From Halomonas korlensis (GTDB taxonomy: Bacteria > Pseudomonadota > Gammaproteobacteria > Pseudomonadales > Halomonadaceae): a stretch of DNA of 64,000 bases. The DNA is taken from contig NZ_FPBP01000009.1 in the NCBI RefSeq assembly GCF_900116705.1, positions 62,001-126,000 on the forward strand. Reading direction: 5' to 3'. The position numbers and the translations under genes are program-made. The notes under the pieces were generated by a model. The model was not told where the DNA came from, did no database searches, and worked only from the letters and a program-made list of their open reading frames with translations. This document shows, one piece after another, positions 24,211-34,340 of this stretch. How positions within the stretch are numbered: the first letter of the stretch is position 1; each line of letters begins with the position of its first letter.

Positions 24211-25578
24211 TCAGGGATTGTCAAAGCGTGTTAGCGGCGGCATGCCCGAGGCTTTCCAGCGAGTGCGGCGAAAATGCAGGTAGTAGCCTGCCAATGTCGC
24301 CGAGCGCACCAGTGCGAAAATCAGGAAGGCGAGCCACAGACCATGGTTGCCAAGCTCTCGGGTCAGCCACCAGACAGGCAAGTAGACGGCGAGCCCCGCA
24401 AAGATGCTGTTGCGCATTTCACGAATGGCGGTGGCACCGATGAAGACGCCATCGAACAGGTAGCTCCAGACGGCGATCAACGGCATGACGGCCATCCAGG
24501 GTAGGTACGTGGCCGCGGTGTCGCGCACGGCCGGCAGCCCCGTCAGCAGGGCGATCAACAGGTTCCCTCCCAGCGCAAAGGCCAGGGAAGCGCCCGCGGC
24601 GGTCACCAGCGAAAACAGCGCCGCGCTCTTGACCGCTTGTCCGAACTCATCCCAGCGACGCCGCCCCACGGCGCGCCCGACGATCGCCTCGGCGGCATGG
24701 GCGAAACCGTCCAGTGCATAGCTCGTGAGCATGATGAACTGCAGAAGTACCGCATTGGCGGCGAGCACCGTATCGCCCTGTGCGGCGCCGCGCGAGGTAA
24801 AGAACGCCATGGCGAACAGGAGCCCGAGGGTGCGCACGAAGAGGTTGGCGTTGACCTGAAAGAGCTCTGCATAGGCGCTGAGCCTGAGCAGCCGCTCGCG
24901 CAGGAAGCGGCCCCTGAGGTGGCCCAGCTGGCGCAGCACCAGGACGCCACCGAAGGCCAGCGCCGTGTAGTCGGCGATCACCGTGGCCCAGGCCACGCCG
25001 TCGCTGGTCATGCCCAGGCCGACCACGAACAGCAGGTCAAGAACGATATTGACGCTATTGGTCAGCACCAGGATCGCCAGCGTGACCCGCGAGTTCTGCT
25101 GGCCGAGGAACCAGCCAAGGATAGCGTAGTTGGCCAGCACCGCCGGGGCCGAGAGAATACGTATATGGGCGTACTGCGCGGCGAGCTCGGTGGCGACCGG
25201 GCTGGCGTCGAGCAGCCACAGCCCGAGCGCGATCAACGGGCGAGAAAAGAGGATCAACAGCACGCCGATGCCCGCCGCCAACAGCAGCGACTGGCCCAGC
25301 AGGTTGCGGACCTCGTCGTCGCTCTCACGGCCCACCGCCTGGGAGGTGAGCCCGGTGGTGCCCATGCGCAGGAAACCAAATCCCCAGTAGAGGAAACTGA
25401 ACAGGGTGGCGCCCAGGGTCACGGCAGCCAGATAGCGCGAATCCGGTAGATGGCCGACCACGGCAGTATCCACCAGCCCCAGCAGCGGCACGGTGATGTT
25501 GGAGAGAATAATCGGCCAGGCCAGCGTCCAGATGCGCTTCGGACCGGCGTCAGGGTTGGCGGGGTGGGTCAAGGACAC
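24211..25578 (-). CDS. dinF: MATE-family efflux protein (DinF type)
   Basis: A 455-residue multidrug and toxin extrusion protein with twelve predicted helices in two lobes. The first helix region IWTLAWPIILSNITVPLLGLVDTAVVGHL and the matching second-lobe sequence are typical of the DinF subgroup of MATE transporters, which use sodium or proton gradients to export cationic drugs or oxidising agents. Size is normal. It lies 101 bp upstream of the AtoE-type gene and in the same direction. The dinF name follows family resemblance only; there is no lexA gene beside it and no clear LexA box upstream. Confidence 0.87.
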   Translation of the reverse strand: MSLTHPANPDAGPKRIWTLAWPIILSNITVPLLGLVDTAVVGHLPDSRYLAAVTLGATLFSFLYWGFGFLRMGTTGLTSQAVGRESDDEVRNLLGQSLLLAAGIGVLLILFSRPLIALGLWLLDASPVATELAAQYAHIRILSAPAVLANYAILGWFLGQQNSRVTLAILVLTNSVNIVLDLLFVVGLGMTSDGVAWATVIADYTALAFGGVLVLRQLGHLRGRFLRERLLRLSAYAELFQVNANLFVRTLGLLFAMAFFTSRGAAQGDTVLAANAVLLQFIMLTSYALDGFAHAAEAIVGRAVGRRRWDEFGQAVKSAALFSLVTAAGASLAFALGGNLLIALLTGLPAVRDTAATYLPWMAVMPLIAVWSYLFDGVFIGATAIREMRNSIFAGLAVYLPVWWLTRELGNHGLWLAFLIFALVRSATLAGYYLHFRRTRWKASGMPPLTRFDNP

Positions 25579-25639
25579 GTCGATTTCCGGTGGCCGTCAG
25601 ACCGCGCAGCATGGTGGTGCACGCCCTGGAAAGCAACAT

Positions 25640-25656
25640 CCCCACCAATGGTGGGG
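25640..25656. terminator. hairpin downstream of the outer-membrane protein gene
   Basis: CCCCACC (25640-25646) and GGTGGGG (25650-25656) form a tight stem 29 bp beyond the stop of the leftward outer-membrane protein gene. Flanking AGC and GCT bases extend it imperfectly. The minus-strand sequence after it is moderately T-rich, suggesting a weak intrinsic terminator. Confidence 0.45.
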
Positions 25657-25684
25657 CTGTGCTGAAGGCAAGTGACTGGCGTTA

Positions 25685-26317
25685 TTAGAAACGGTAGCCG
25701 ATACCGGCAGTGACCAGGTCGATCTCAAGGCCCTCTCCGTCAGATTCGATGTCGTAGCGTTCGTATTCGAGACGCATGACTGCTTGGTTCACTACATACT
25801 CGGCACCGATACCGTAGAAAGGGTCAGTACCGTCATCACTGGTAGTTAATGAACCAGATTGCTCATAGTAATCTTCGCTCTCGTCTAACTCAGCATCCCA
25901 AGCAATCATGCCCAGCTTGCCGTAGACACTGAAACCGTTCTGGATGGGTAGTTTGCCCACTAAGCCGGCGGTGAATCCCTCGACGCTCAGCTTAGCCCGG
26001 CCAGAGTAACCGGGAGCTGATGAGTTTGCGCTGAACTCACCGAAATTAGCGTACCCAGCCTCAATAGCAAAGTTGGGGTTGAACTGGTAACCGGCAAACA
26101 GCTTGTAAGCAGTATCGCTATCATCCGAGCTTACATTCGGGTAGCCCAGGCTTTCGTAATAGCCTTCCATATCGAAATCCAGCTCAGCATTGCCAAGTCC
26201 GACACCGATATACGGCCCCTCGTCGGGGTTGTACTGGTTGTACGGGTAGTTCTGGGCGAAGGCGGGGCCGGCGACAAGACTGGCCAGGGCGGCGGTGGCG
26301 AACAGACGTTTCATCAT
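25685..26317 (-). CDS. outer-membrane beta-barrel protein
   Basis: A 210-residue predicted outer-membrane protein. It has a signal peptide (MMKRLFATAALASLVAGPAFA, cleaved before QNYPY) and alternating-polarity beta strands with repeated aromatic ends, closing with the typical C-terminal phenylalanine (AGIGYRF). The strand GPYIGVGLGNAEL and FAGYQFNPNFAIEAGYANFGEF match the OmpA-like/OmpW-like eight-stranded barrel superfamily. Base composition and codon use are clearly AT-richer than the surrounding genes, so it may have been acquired or may be a highly expressed surface protein. Start could be either of the two adjacent ATG codons; the second has the better spacing from AAGGGA. Confidence 0.85.
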   Translation of the reverse strand: MMKRLFATAALASLVAGPAFAQNYPYNQYNPDEGPYIGVGLGNAELDFDMEGYYESLGYPNVSSDDSDTAYKLFAGYQFNPNFAIEAGYANFGEFSANSSAPGYSGRAKLSVEGFTAGLVGKLPIQNGFSVYGKLGMIAWDAELDESEDYYEQSGSLTTSDDGTDPFYGIGAEYVVNQAVMRLEYERYDIESDGEGLEIDLVTAGIGYRF

Positions 26318-26427
26318 GGGTTCCCTTGCATGAAATGACAGGCGTCGGCCTGCCAGACTGGGCAGCCGCCAGGAGCGGCTACCCTGTATGTAAGCTCATG
26401 TGAAAGACTGTCATACTAGCGGCTAAA

Positions 26428-26439
26428 AAGGCTAGCCTT
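26428..26439. promoter_or_regulatory. 12-bp palindrome in divergent promoter region
   Basis: AAGGCTAGCCTT is a perfect palindrome in the AT-rich spacer between the leftward outer-membrane protein gene and the rightward small exported protein gene. Part of it (GGCTA) is repeated 7 bp upstream. It could be an operator for either gene; no known regulator motif was recognised. Confidence 0.3.
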
Positions 26440-26503
26440 AATTAGCTTTTATTGCGACATGGTGCGCGGTGATCAACGCACCGAGATTGAAGGGGGCAAG
26501 AAA

Positions 26504-26830
26504 ATGCGGATGAAAGGCAAGGTACAGAAGGCTGGCATGCACGCGCTGATGGCAATGCTGGTATCCACGCCGGTCCTGGCTCAATCGAGTGGCCAGCATG
26601 TCGAGGCGCAGCCCCATGGCGCGGCCATGATCGCCGATGCGGTGATCGCCAGGCCATTGTTGGCAGCCGCCACGGTGGGGGGAACGGCACTCTTCCTGGT
26701 GGCTCTGCCCTTTACGGCCTTGGGGGGAGGCGTAGGCAGCTCGGCAGAGACATTGATCAAGACACCGGCCGAAGCCGCATTTCGTCGCTGCCTGGGGTGT
26801 ACCGTCAGCAAGAGGGCAGATGAGCGGTAA
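26504..26830 (+). CDS. small exported protein of unknown function
   Basis: A 108-residue protein with a signal peptide (about residues 1-27, cleavage near VLA-QSS), one further hydrophobic segment (LLAAATVGGTALFLVALPFTAL) and a C-terminal SSAETLIKTPAEAAFRRCLGC. The ending resembles a family of small gammaproteobacterial envelope proteins in which a similar ETL-x-P-x-x-x-x-F-x-R-x-LG sequence closes the chain. GAAGGGGG at 26489-26496 lies seven bases before the ATG at 26504, which is therefore preferred over a start 15 codons upstream. No function is known to me. Confidence 0.65.
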   Translation: MRMKGKVQKAGMHALMAMLVSTPVLAQSSGQHVEAQPHGAAMIADAVIARPLLAAATVGGTALFLVALPFTALGGGVGSSAETLIKTPAEAAFRRCLGCTVSKRADER

Positions 26831-26906
26831 CGCCTGCCTGTGCATTCACCATCGGCGCCTCGCTCGATGAGCCAGGCGTTGCAGGCTGGCGTGGAGCCGA
26901 CCGTTA

Positions 26907-27158
<252 letters not shown>

Positions 27159-27243
27159 TTACCTCACGGAAATCGCTGGCCGGCCGCTTTCGGCCGTATC
27201 CGGGCGCGTTCGATCGGGATGCCGTTAATCCCGAGCTTCTGGG

Positions 27244-29639
<2,396 letters not shown>

Positions 29640-29823
29640 GCCGGAATCCTCGCTGTGCTGTTGGAAGTCTGCTGATCGCTTATGGTTATCAGGCCATCGA
29701 TCATAGCACTCGCTCCGGCATGGCGTCATGCAGCGGCCGGGGCAACATGACGATAGGCAGGTCCACGCAGCGGAATCGTAGCTGCTAGAATCGCTTTTCC
29801 GTGTCCTGTCCGGTTGACGGTCC

Positions 29824-30507
29824 ATGCAAGCCAGCTCCCGTTCCATCGTATCGAATCAGTCGGGTCCCCACGATGACCTGCCCAGGCGTGTGGGGCGCGC
29901 GCTGACTCACCCGCTGCAAAAGCCCGTGGCCGAGCATACTCGCGAGGCCTTCACGGCCGCCGCGCGCTGGCGCAACGCGCTCGGCGAATCGCCGTTGATC
30001 CTCGATGCCGGCTGCGGCGTTGGCCTCTCGACCCGCCGGCTCGCCAAGCAATTCCCTGACCATGCGGTGATGGGTGTCGATCGCAGCGCCGATCGGCTGT
30101 CGCGCGAACATGGCCCGCTCCCCGCCAATGCCTTGCTGGTACGCGCCGACCTGGTGGACTTCTGGCGCCTGGCGCTGGCCGATGGCTGGCAGCCGGCGCG
30201 CCATTACCTGCTCTACCCCAACCCTTATCCCAAGGCGTCCCAGCTCAAGATGCGCTGGCAGGCGCATCCGGTCTTCCCTGCCATTCTGGCCCTGGGGGGC
30301 AGGTTTGAGCTGCGCTCCAACTGGCGGCTCTATGTCGAGGAATTCGCACTCGCCATCACCCAGGCAACCGGCGCGGCGGTAGACGCCGCACGCTACGAAC
30401 CCGAGGACGATTACCTGACGCCTTTCGAGGCAAAGTATCATCACAGTGGCCACGCATTGTGGCGATTGACGGTGACGCTGCCCCACCGTCCGCAGCTGCT
30501 GCCCTGA
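29824..30507 (+). CDS. TrmB-like class I SAM-dependent methyltransferase
   Basis: A 227-residue Rossmann-fold methyltransferase. The SAM site is LILDAGCGVGLSTRRLA with the acidic strand end MGVDRSADRL. The segment YLLYPNPYPKASQLKMRW resembles the FPDPW-x-K-x-x-H-x-K-R-R region of tRNA (guanine-46-N7) methyltransferase TrmB, but the basic residues are reduced, so it is probably a paralogue with a different or narrower target. It lies opposite fabY with a 184-bp shared upstream region and is convergent with the LysR gene. Confidence 0.75.
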   Translation: MQASSRSIVSNQSGPHDDLPRRVGRALTHPLQKPVAEHTREAFTAAARWRNALGESPLILDAGCGVGLSTRRLAKQFPDHAVMGVDRSADRLSREHGPLPANALLVRADLVDFWRLALADGWQPARHYLLYPNPYPKASQLKMRWQAHPVFPAILALGGRFELRSNWRLYVEEFALAITQATGAAVDAARYEPEDDYLTPFEAKYHHSGHALWRLTVTLPHRPQLLP

Positions 30508-30564
30508 GCGTGCCGACCGGCTTGCCTGCACAGTGCATTGCAGGGCAGAAGAGGAGATAGGGAG

Positions 30565-31476
30565 TCAGCGTGCACGGTGATCGCGAAACCGTTCTCCCAG
30601 CGTATGGCGCAGCCAGCGCGCAATGGGTCCCTGATTCCGATCACGACGCGAAATCGTCTCCACCTCGACCACCGGGGCAATGCCCAGGGCCTCGCTGTCG
30701 AGAGTCACCAGACGGTCGTAAAAGGGCGGGTAGTGCGCGATATGCTGCGGAACCAGCGCCCAGCCGAGGCCTCGGGTCGCCAGCTCGCCCATTGAATAGA
30801 AACTATTGAGGCGCCAGAACCGGGCGCCAAGCGGCCTGCCGGTGTCGCCAAGGGGTCGCGAAGTGATCATCAGCTGACGATGGCCGGCCAGGTCGCTGAC
30901 GGCCGGCGCTGACAGCTGCGCCAGCGCGTGCTCGCAGCCGACCACCAGGACCTGTTGCAGTTGCGCGATGCGAATCCCCTCGAGCAGTGAACCCTGACCC
31001 TGCTGGCGCAAGAGAATGCCGAGATTCGCCGTGCCGTCCTCTACCCAACCGGCAATATCGTCTTGGGAGCCATAGAGCAGGGTCAGCTGCAGGGCCGGGA
31101 AGAGATGGGCCAGCGCTTCCAGGGTCTCGTCCACGGGTGGCATCTCGACCAGCGCCTCGTCGATGGCGGCGACCAGATGCGCTTCCTCGCCCTGAACGAT
31201 GGAGGCGGCGCGGGCCTCGAGACGCTGACATTGCCGGAGCACCGCCCTGGCCTCATGCACGAGGGCCTCTCCTGCCGGTGTCAGGCGTGGCAGCCGACAA
31301 CGGCGATCGAACAGCGGGCAGCCGAGGTCGAGCTCGAGATGCGCGATGGCAGTGCTGACCGCGGACTGGGCCTTGCCCAGATGGCGCGCCGCCGAGGAGA
31401 ACGAGCCCTTCTCGGCAGCGGCGATCAGGCTCTCCAGCTGGTCCAGGCTCCAACGCACGGGAAGCTCCTTCTTCAA
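30565..31476 (-). CDS. LysR-family transcriptional regulator
   Basis: A 303-residue LysR-type regulator. The N-terminal winged helix-turn-helix is standard (LDQLESLIAAAEKGSFSSAARHLGKAQSAVSTAIAHLE), followed by the linker helix and a type 2 periplasmic-fold effector domain. It is divergent from a PACE and SMR efflux pair with 136 bp between them, and that gap contains a clear inverted repeat, so control of the efflux pair is the best guess, by analogy with LysR regulators of PACE pumps such as AceR. The effector is unknown. Confidence 0.88.
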   Translation of the reverse strand: MKKELPVRWSLDQLESLIAAAEKGSFSSAARHLGKAQSAVSTAIAHLELDLGCPLFDRRCRLPRLTPAGEALVHEARAVLRQCQRLEARAASIVQGEEAHLVAAIDEALVEMPPVDETLEALAHLFPALQLTLLYGSQDDIAGWVEDGTANLGILLRQQGQGSLLEGIRIAQLQQVLVVGCEHALAQLSAPAVSDLAGHRQLMITSRPLGDTGRPLGARFWRLNSFYSMGELATRGLGWALVPQHIAHYPPFYDRLVTLDSEALGIAPVVEVETISRRDRNQGPIARWLRHTLGERFRDHRAR

Positions 31477-31517
31477 GGGGAATAGCCGCGGCTTGTCTCC
31501 AAACTATCTGATTTGGC

Positions 31518-31551
31518 GATGGATACCAACTCGCCTCCATCGTTATGATGG
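31518..31551. promoter_or_regulatory. LysR-type operator candidate between lysR and the PACE gene
   Basis: CCATC-GTTAT-GATGG at 31537-31551 is a perfect 5-5-5 inverted repeat whose core ATC-N5-GAT fits the T-N11-A style of LysR sites. Upstream, CGATGG at 31518-31523 pairs with CCATCG at 31537-31542, giving a second overlapping dyad. Position, about 60-95 bp before the PACE start, suits a regulatory and an activation half. Confidence 0.55.
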
Positions 31552-31612
31552 CTAGACTAGGGGCGTTGTCGCGACCCGACCGGTCCGGCGCGTGGATAGG
31601 TAGAGGTGGGCG

Positions 31613-32032
31613 ATGCGCTCCTGGAAAGAACGAATGGCTCATAGCATGCTCTTCGAGCTGGGTGGCCTGGTGCTTGTCACGCCGCTGGCTAGTCTGTTGT
31701 CGGGACATGGCTTGGGCGATATCGGCGTATTGGCGCTCGGCCTGGCAACGCTCGCCATGCTCTGGAACCTGGTCTGGAACCGCCTGTTCGACCGCTGGGT
31801 ACCGACGCGTCGGCGCAGCTTCCTTCAACGCCTGGCACAGGCGCTGGGCTTCGAGTCGGGCCTGTTGATCATGACCCTGCCGGTGGTGGCGTGGTGGCTC
31901 GAGGTGGGTTGGCTGGAGGCGCTCTGGCTAGATCTCGGTTTCGTGGTGTTCTTTCTGTGTTATGCGATGGTCTTCAATACGGCGTTCGACGTGGTGATGC
32001 GCCGTCGCCTGGCGCAAGGAGGTGTGCGTTGA
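31613..32032 (+). CDS. PACE-family efflux transporter
   Basis: A 139-residue membrane protein made of two tandem bacterial-transmembrane-pair repeats, the hallmark of the proteobacterial antimicrobial compound efflux (PACE) family. The first repeat contains ERMAHSMLFELGGLVL with the conserved glutamate, then WNLVWNRLFDRWVPTRRRS; the second repeats the pattern in QALGFESGLLIM and FNTAFDVVMRRR. Family members export biocides such as chlorhexidine and short-chain diamines. Its stop overlaps the TTG start of an SMR gene, so two small proton-driven pumps share one operon under the divergent LysR gene. Confidence 0.9.
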   Translation: MRSWKERMAHSMLFELGGLVLVTPLASLLSGHGLGDIGVLALGLATLAMLWNLVWNRLFDRWVPTRRRSFLQRLAQALGFESGLLIMTLPVVAWWLEVGWLEALWLDLGFVVFFLCYAMVFNTAFDVVMRRRLAQGGVR

Positions 32033-32358
32033 GTTTTATCTATCTGGCCTTGGCGATCATTGCCGAGGTCATCGGTACCAGCGCACTCAAGGCCTCGGAG
32101 GGTTTCACCCGGCTATGGCCGAGCGTCACGGTGGTAGTGGGCTACGGTGTGGCGTTTTATCTGCTTGCGCTGGTGCTGCGCAGCATTCCCGTCGGCATCG
32201 CCTACGCCTTCTGGGCCGGGCTGGGGATCGTGCTGGTCACCCTGGTCGGGATCGTGGTGTACGGCGAGAAGCCGGACCTGCCGGCGCTGGTGGGTCTGGC
32301 GATGATCGTTGGCGGCGTGGTGGTCATTCAGGTTTTCTCCTCGGTCTCGGCCCATTAA
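32029..32358 (+). CDS. small multidrug resistance (SMR/EmrE-type) protein
   Basis: A 109-residue four-helix transporter of the SMR family, which exports quaternary ammonium compounds or guanidinium ions as dual-topology dimers. The essential glutamate is E13 in ALAIIAEVIGTSALK, and the sequence AYAFWAGLGIVLVTLVG matches the third helix. The start is a TTG at 32029: AAGGAGG at 32016-32022 is six bases upstream and the product then has exactly the EmrE length. The TTG overlaps the PACE stop (TTGA), which would couple translation. Longer upstream frames belong to the PACE reading region and are not used. Confidence 0.9.
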   Translation: MSFIYLALAIIAEVIGTSALKASEGFTRLWPSVTVVVGYGVAFYLLALVLRSIPVGIAYAFWAGLGIVLVTLVGIVVYGEKPDLPALVGLAMIVGGVVVIQVFSSVSAH

Positions 32359-32406
32359 GCTGGCTCATTCTTCCGGCTTACCCCAGACCCAGGATGCCTG
32401 CCTCCC

Positions 32407-33864
32407 ATGTGTGACCGATACAAGCTGTTTCGACTGACCTTGCTGCTGTTAAGTGTCGTCCTGTCGGCTGTCCAGGCCCAAGCCCAGGCATCGGGTTTCA
32501 GCGGTTTGTCCGCGCTGGTCGAGCGGGGATTTCTGGTCAGCGCCGAGGCGCGATTGCTCGATAACAACGAAGTGCTCGGGGCGATCGAACCCAAGCGTCA
32601 GCTGTCGCCGGCCTCGGTGAGCAAGGCTTATGTGGCGGCCGCCGCCCTGGATCGTTGGGGGCCGCAGCATCGCTTCGACACGCGGCTGGTGAGCGAGGGT
32701 AACCTCGACGCGCACGGCAGGCTGCATGGTGACCTGGTGTTCGATGGCAGCGGCGACCCGGCGCTGAGCTCCGAAGATCTCTGGCGGCTGGTCCAGCGGC
32801 TGCATCAAAGGGGCGTTCGCGAAGTCGACGGACGACTGGTAATCAGCCAATGGCGCTTCGGTCCGGTGGAGTGCATTACCACCGATCGCTGCGATGCTCA
32901 CTCGCGGGTGGACAATGCCTACAGCGCGCTGTTGTCCTCGGCCGGCATTAATCATGGCAGCTGGTGCGTGAACGTGGCGCCCGGGGCGGCTGCCGGCGAG
33001 CCTGCCCGCATCACCAACTGCGACAGCCACACGCCGCTCATCGATATCAACAACCAGGTCGTGACCCGGCCCGACGACAGCGGCACGGAACTGCATGCCG
33101 AGCGCATCTCGCGCGGGGCGGGCGACACCATGGTGGTCAAGGGGCAGATGTCGCTCAACGCTTTGCCGCGTCAGCTGTATCGCGCGAGTTCCGACCCGGC
33201 CCTGCAGACCGCCACACTGCTCAAGGCGATGCTCGACGAGGCCGGCGTCGCGATCAAAGGCGAGGTAGTGACCAGCATCGCCGAGCCACCTCCGGCCGCC
33301 TGGCGGCTCGCGCAGGTGGAGGGTAAGCCCCTGCAGGAAGTGCTGCTTCGCACCATGAACTATTCCAACAATTTCATGGCCGACATGCTGGCACTGGACC
33401 TGGTCCGCACGCCGCGGGCCACTCTCGACCTCGGCGGCGCCGCCATCGAGCGGTTCGTGGCCGGCATTCCCGGGCATGGCGAACTGACGCTGCGCAGTGG
33501 CAGTGGCCTGACGCCCGACAACCGTACCTCGGCGCATGGCATCAACACCTTGCTTGAGAGCATGTATCATCGCCCTTCGCTGTTTCCCAGCTTCGTCGCG
33601 AGCTTCCAGTCGCCCGGCAATGGCGTGATGCGGTTCATTCGCCGTGGCTCGTATGACTTTCAGCATAATGTCATGCTCAAGACTGGCACGCTCAACGAGC
33701 CGGTGGCGGTGCGTGCGATCGGCGGTTACTTTCGCACCCAGCGCGGCCGCTGGGGCGTCTTCAGTGTCCTGGTCAACGGCACCTCGACCACGCCCTGGCT
33801 CAACTGGACCCAGGTATTCGATCCGCTTACCGAGGATCTCACCCGCATGATCACCGAGCACTGA
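32407..33864 (+). CDS. dacB: D-alanyl-D-alanine carboxypeptidase/endopeptidase (PBP4)
   Basis: A 485-residue class C low-molecular-weight penicillin-binding protein that trims and cleaves peptidoglycan cross-links in the periplasm. After a signal peptide (cleaved near AQA), the three active-site motifs of the family are present: SVSK (S70, the acylated serine), NYSNNFMAD (SNN-type motif) and LKTGT (KTG) near residue 426. The intervening domains carry disulfide-capable cysteines (VECITTDRC). It follows the SMR gene by 48 bp but is functionally unrelated. Size agrees with E. coli PBP4. Confidence 0.93.
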   Translation: MCDRYKLFRLTLLLLSVVLSAVQAQAQASGFSGLSALVERGFLVSAEARLLDNNEVLGAIEPKRQLSPASVSKAYVAAAALDRWGPQHRFDTRLVSEGNLDAHGRLHGDLVFDGSGDPALSSEDLWRLVQRLHQRGVREVDGRLVISQWRFGPVECITTDRCDAHSRVDNAYSALLSSAGINHGSWCVNVAPGAAAGEPARITNCDSHTPLIDINNQVVTRPDDSGTELHAERISRGAGDTMVVKGQMSLNALPRQLYRASSDPALQTATLLKAMLDEAGVAIKGEVVTSIAEPPPAAWRLAQVEGKPLQEVLLRTMNYSNNFMADMLALDLVRTPRATLDLGGAAIERFVAGIPGHGELTLRSGSGLTPDNRTSAHGINTLLESMYHRPSLFPSFVASFQSPGNGVMRFIRRGSYDFQHNVMLKTGTLNEPVAVRAIGGYFRTQRGRWGVFSVLVNGTSTTPWLNWTQVFDPLTEDLTRMITEH

Positions 33865-33891
33865 CTATTGGCCATTGACAGGGACGGCCCC

Positions 33892-34263
33892 ATGAAACCC
33901 CGACATACCGGCTGGCGACACCTCGTGCACTCCACGCGGTATTCGCTCAAGGGCCTGCGCGCCGCCTGGCTCAATGAGGCGGCCTTTCGCCAGGAGCTCG
34001 GCCTTTGCGTGGTGTTGCTGCCGCTGGCCTGGTGGGTCGGCGACGGTCCGGTGGAATGGATACTGCTGGTGGGTAGCTGTCTGATGGTGTTGATCGTCGA
34101 ATTGCTCAACAGCGCCATCGAGAGTGTGGTGGATCGCATCGGCACCGAGCACCACGAGCTTTCCGGGCGGGCCAAGGACATCAGTTCGGCCGCCGTGATG
34201 CTGTCGTTGCTCGCCGCCGGGCTGACCTGGGGCCTGCTGGCCTGGCAGAAATACCTGGGTTGA
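33892..34263 (+). CDS. dgkA: diacylglycerol kinase
   Basis: A 123-residue inner-membrane kinase that phosphorylates diacylglycerol in phospholipid recycling. The diagnostic ELLNSAIESVVDRI with the catalytic glutamates and AKDISSAAVMLSLL are present, together with the N-terminal amphipathic helix RYSLKGLRAAWLNEAAFRQEL. AGGGA at 33880-33884 lies seven bases before the ATG at 33892; a TTG eight codons upstream is less likely. It follows dacB by 27 bp and is probably cotranscribed. Confidence 0.95.
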   Translation: MKPRHTGWRHLVHSTRYSLKGLRAAWLNEAAFRQELGLCVVLLPLAWWVGDGPVEWILLVGSCLMVLIVELLNSAIESVVDRIGTEHHELSGRAKDISSAAVMLSLLAAGLTWGLLAWQKYLG

Positions 34264-34340
34264 TATTCTCGCTGCCGGGTTATGGCGTGGAGGCGGCTTC
34301 GCTATGCTGGTGACATCAGCGAACCGGATACGAGAACGCC

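Noticed and set aside
32449..33861. 470-codon open frame antisense to dacB
   Set aside because: dacB has SxxK, SNN and KTG motifs in order, while the antisense frame has none of any family.
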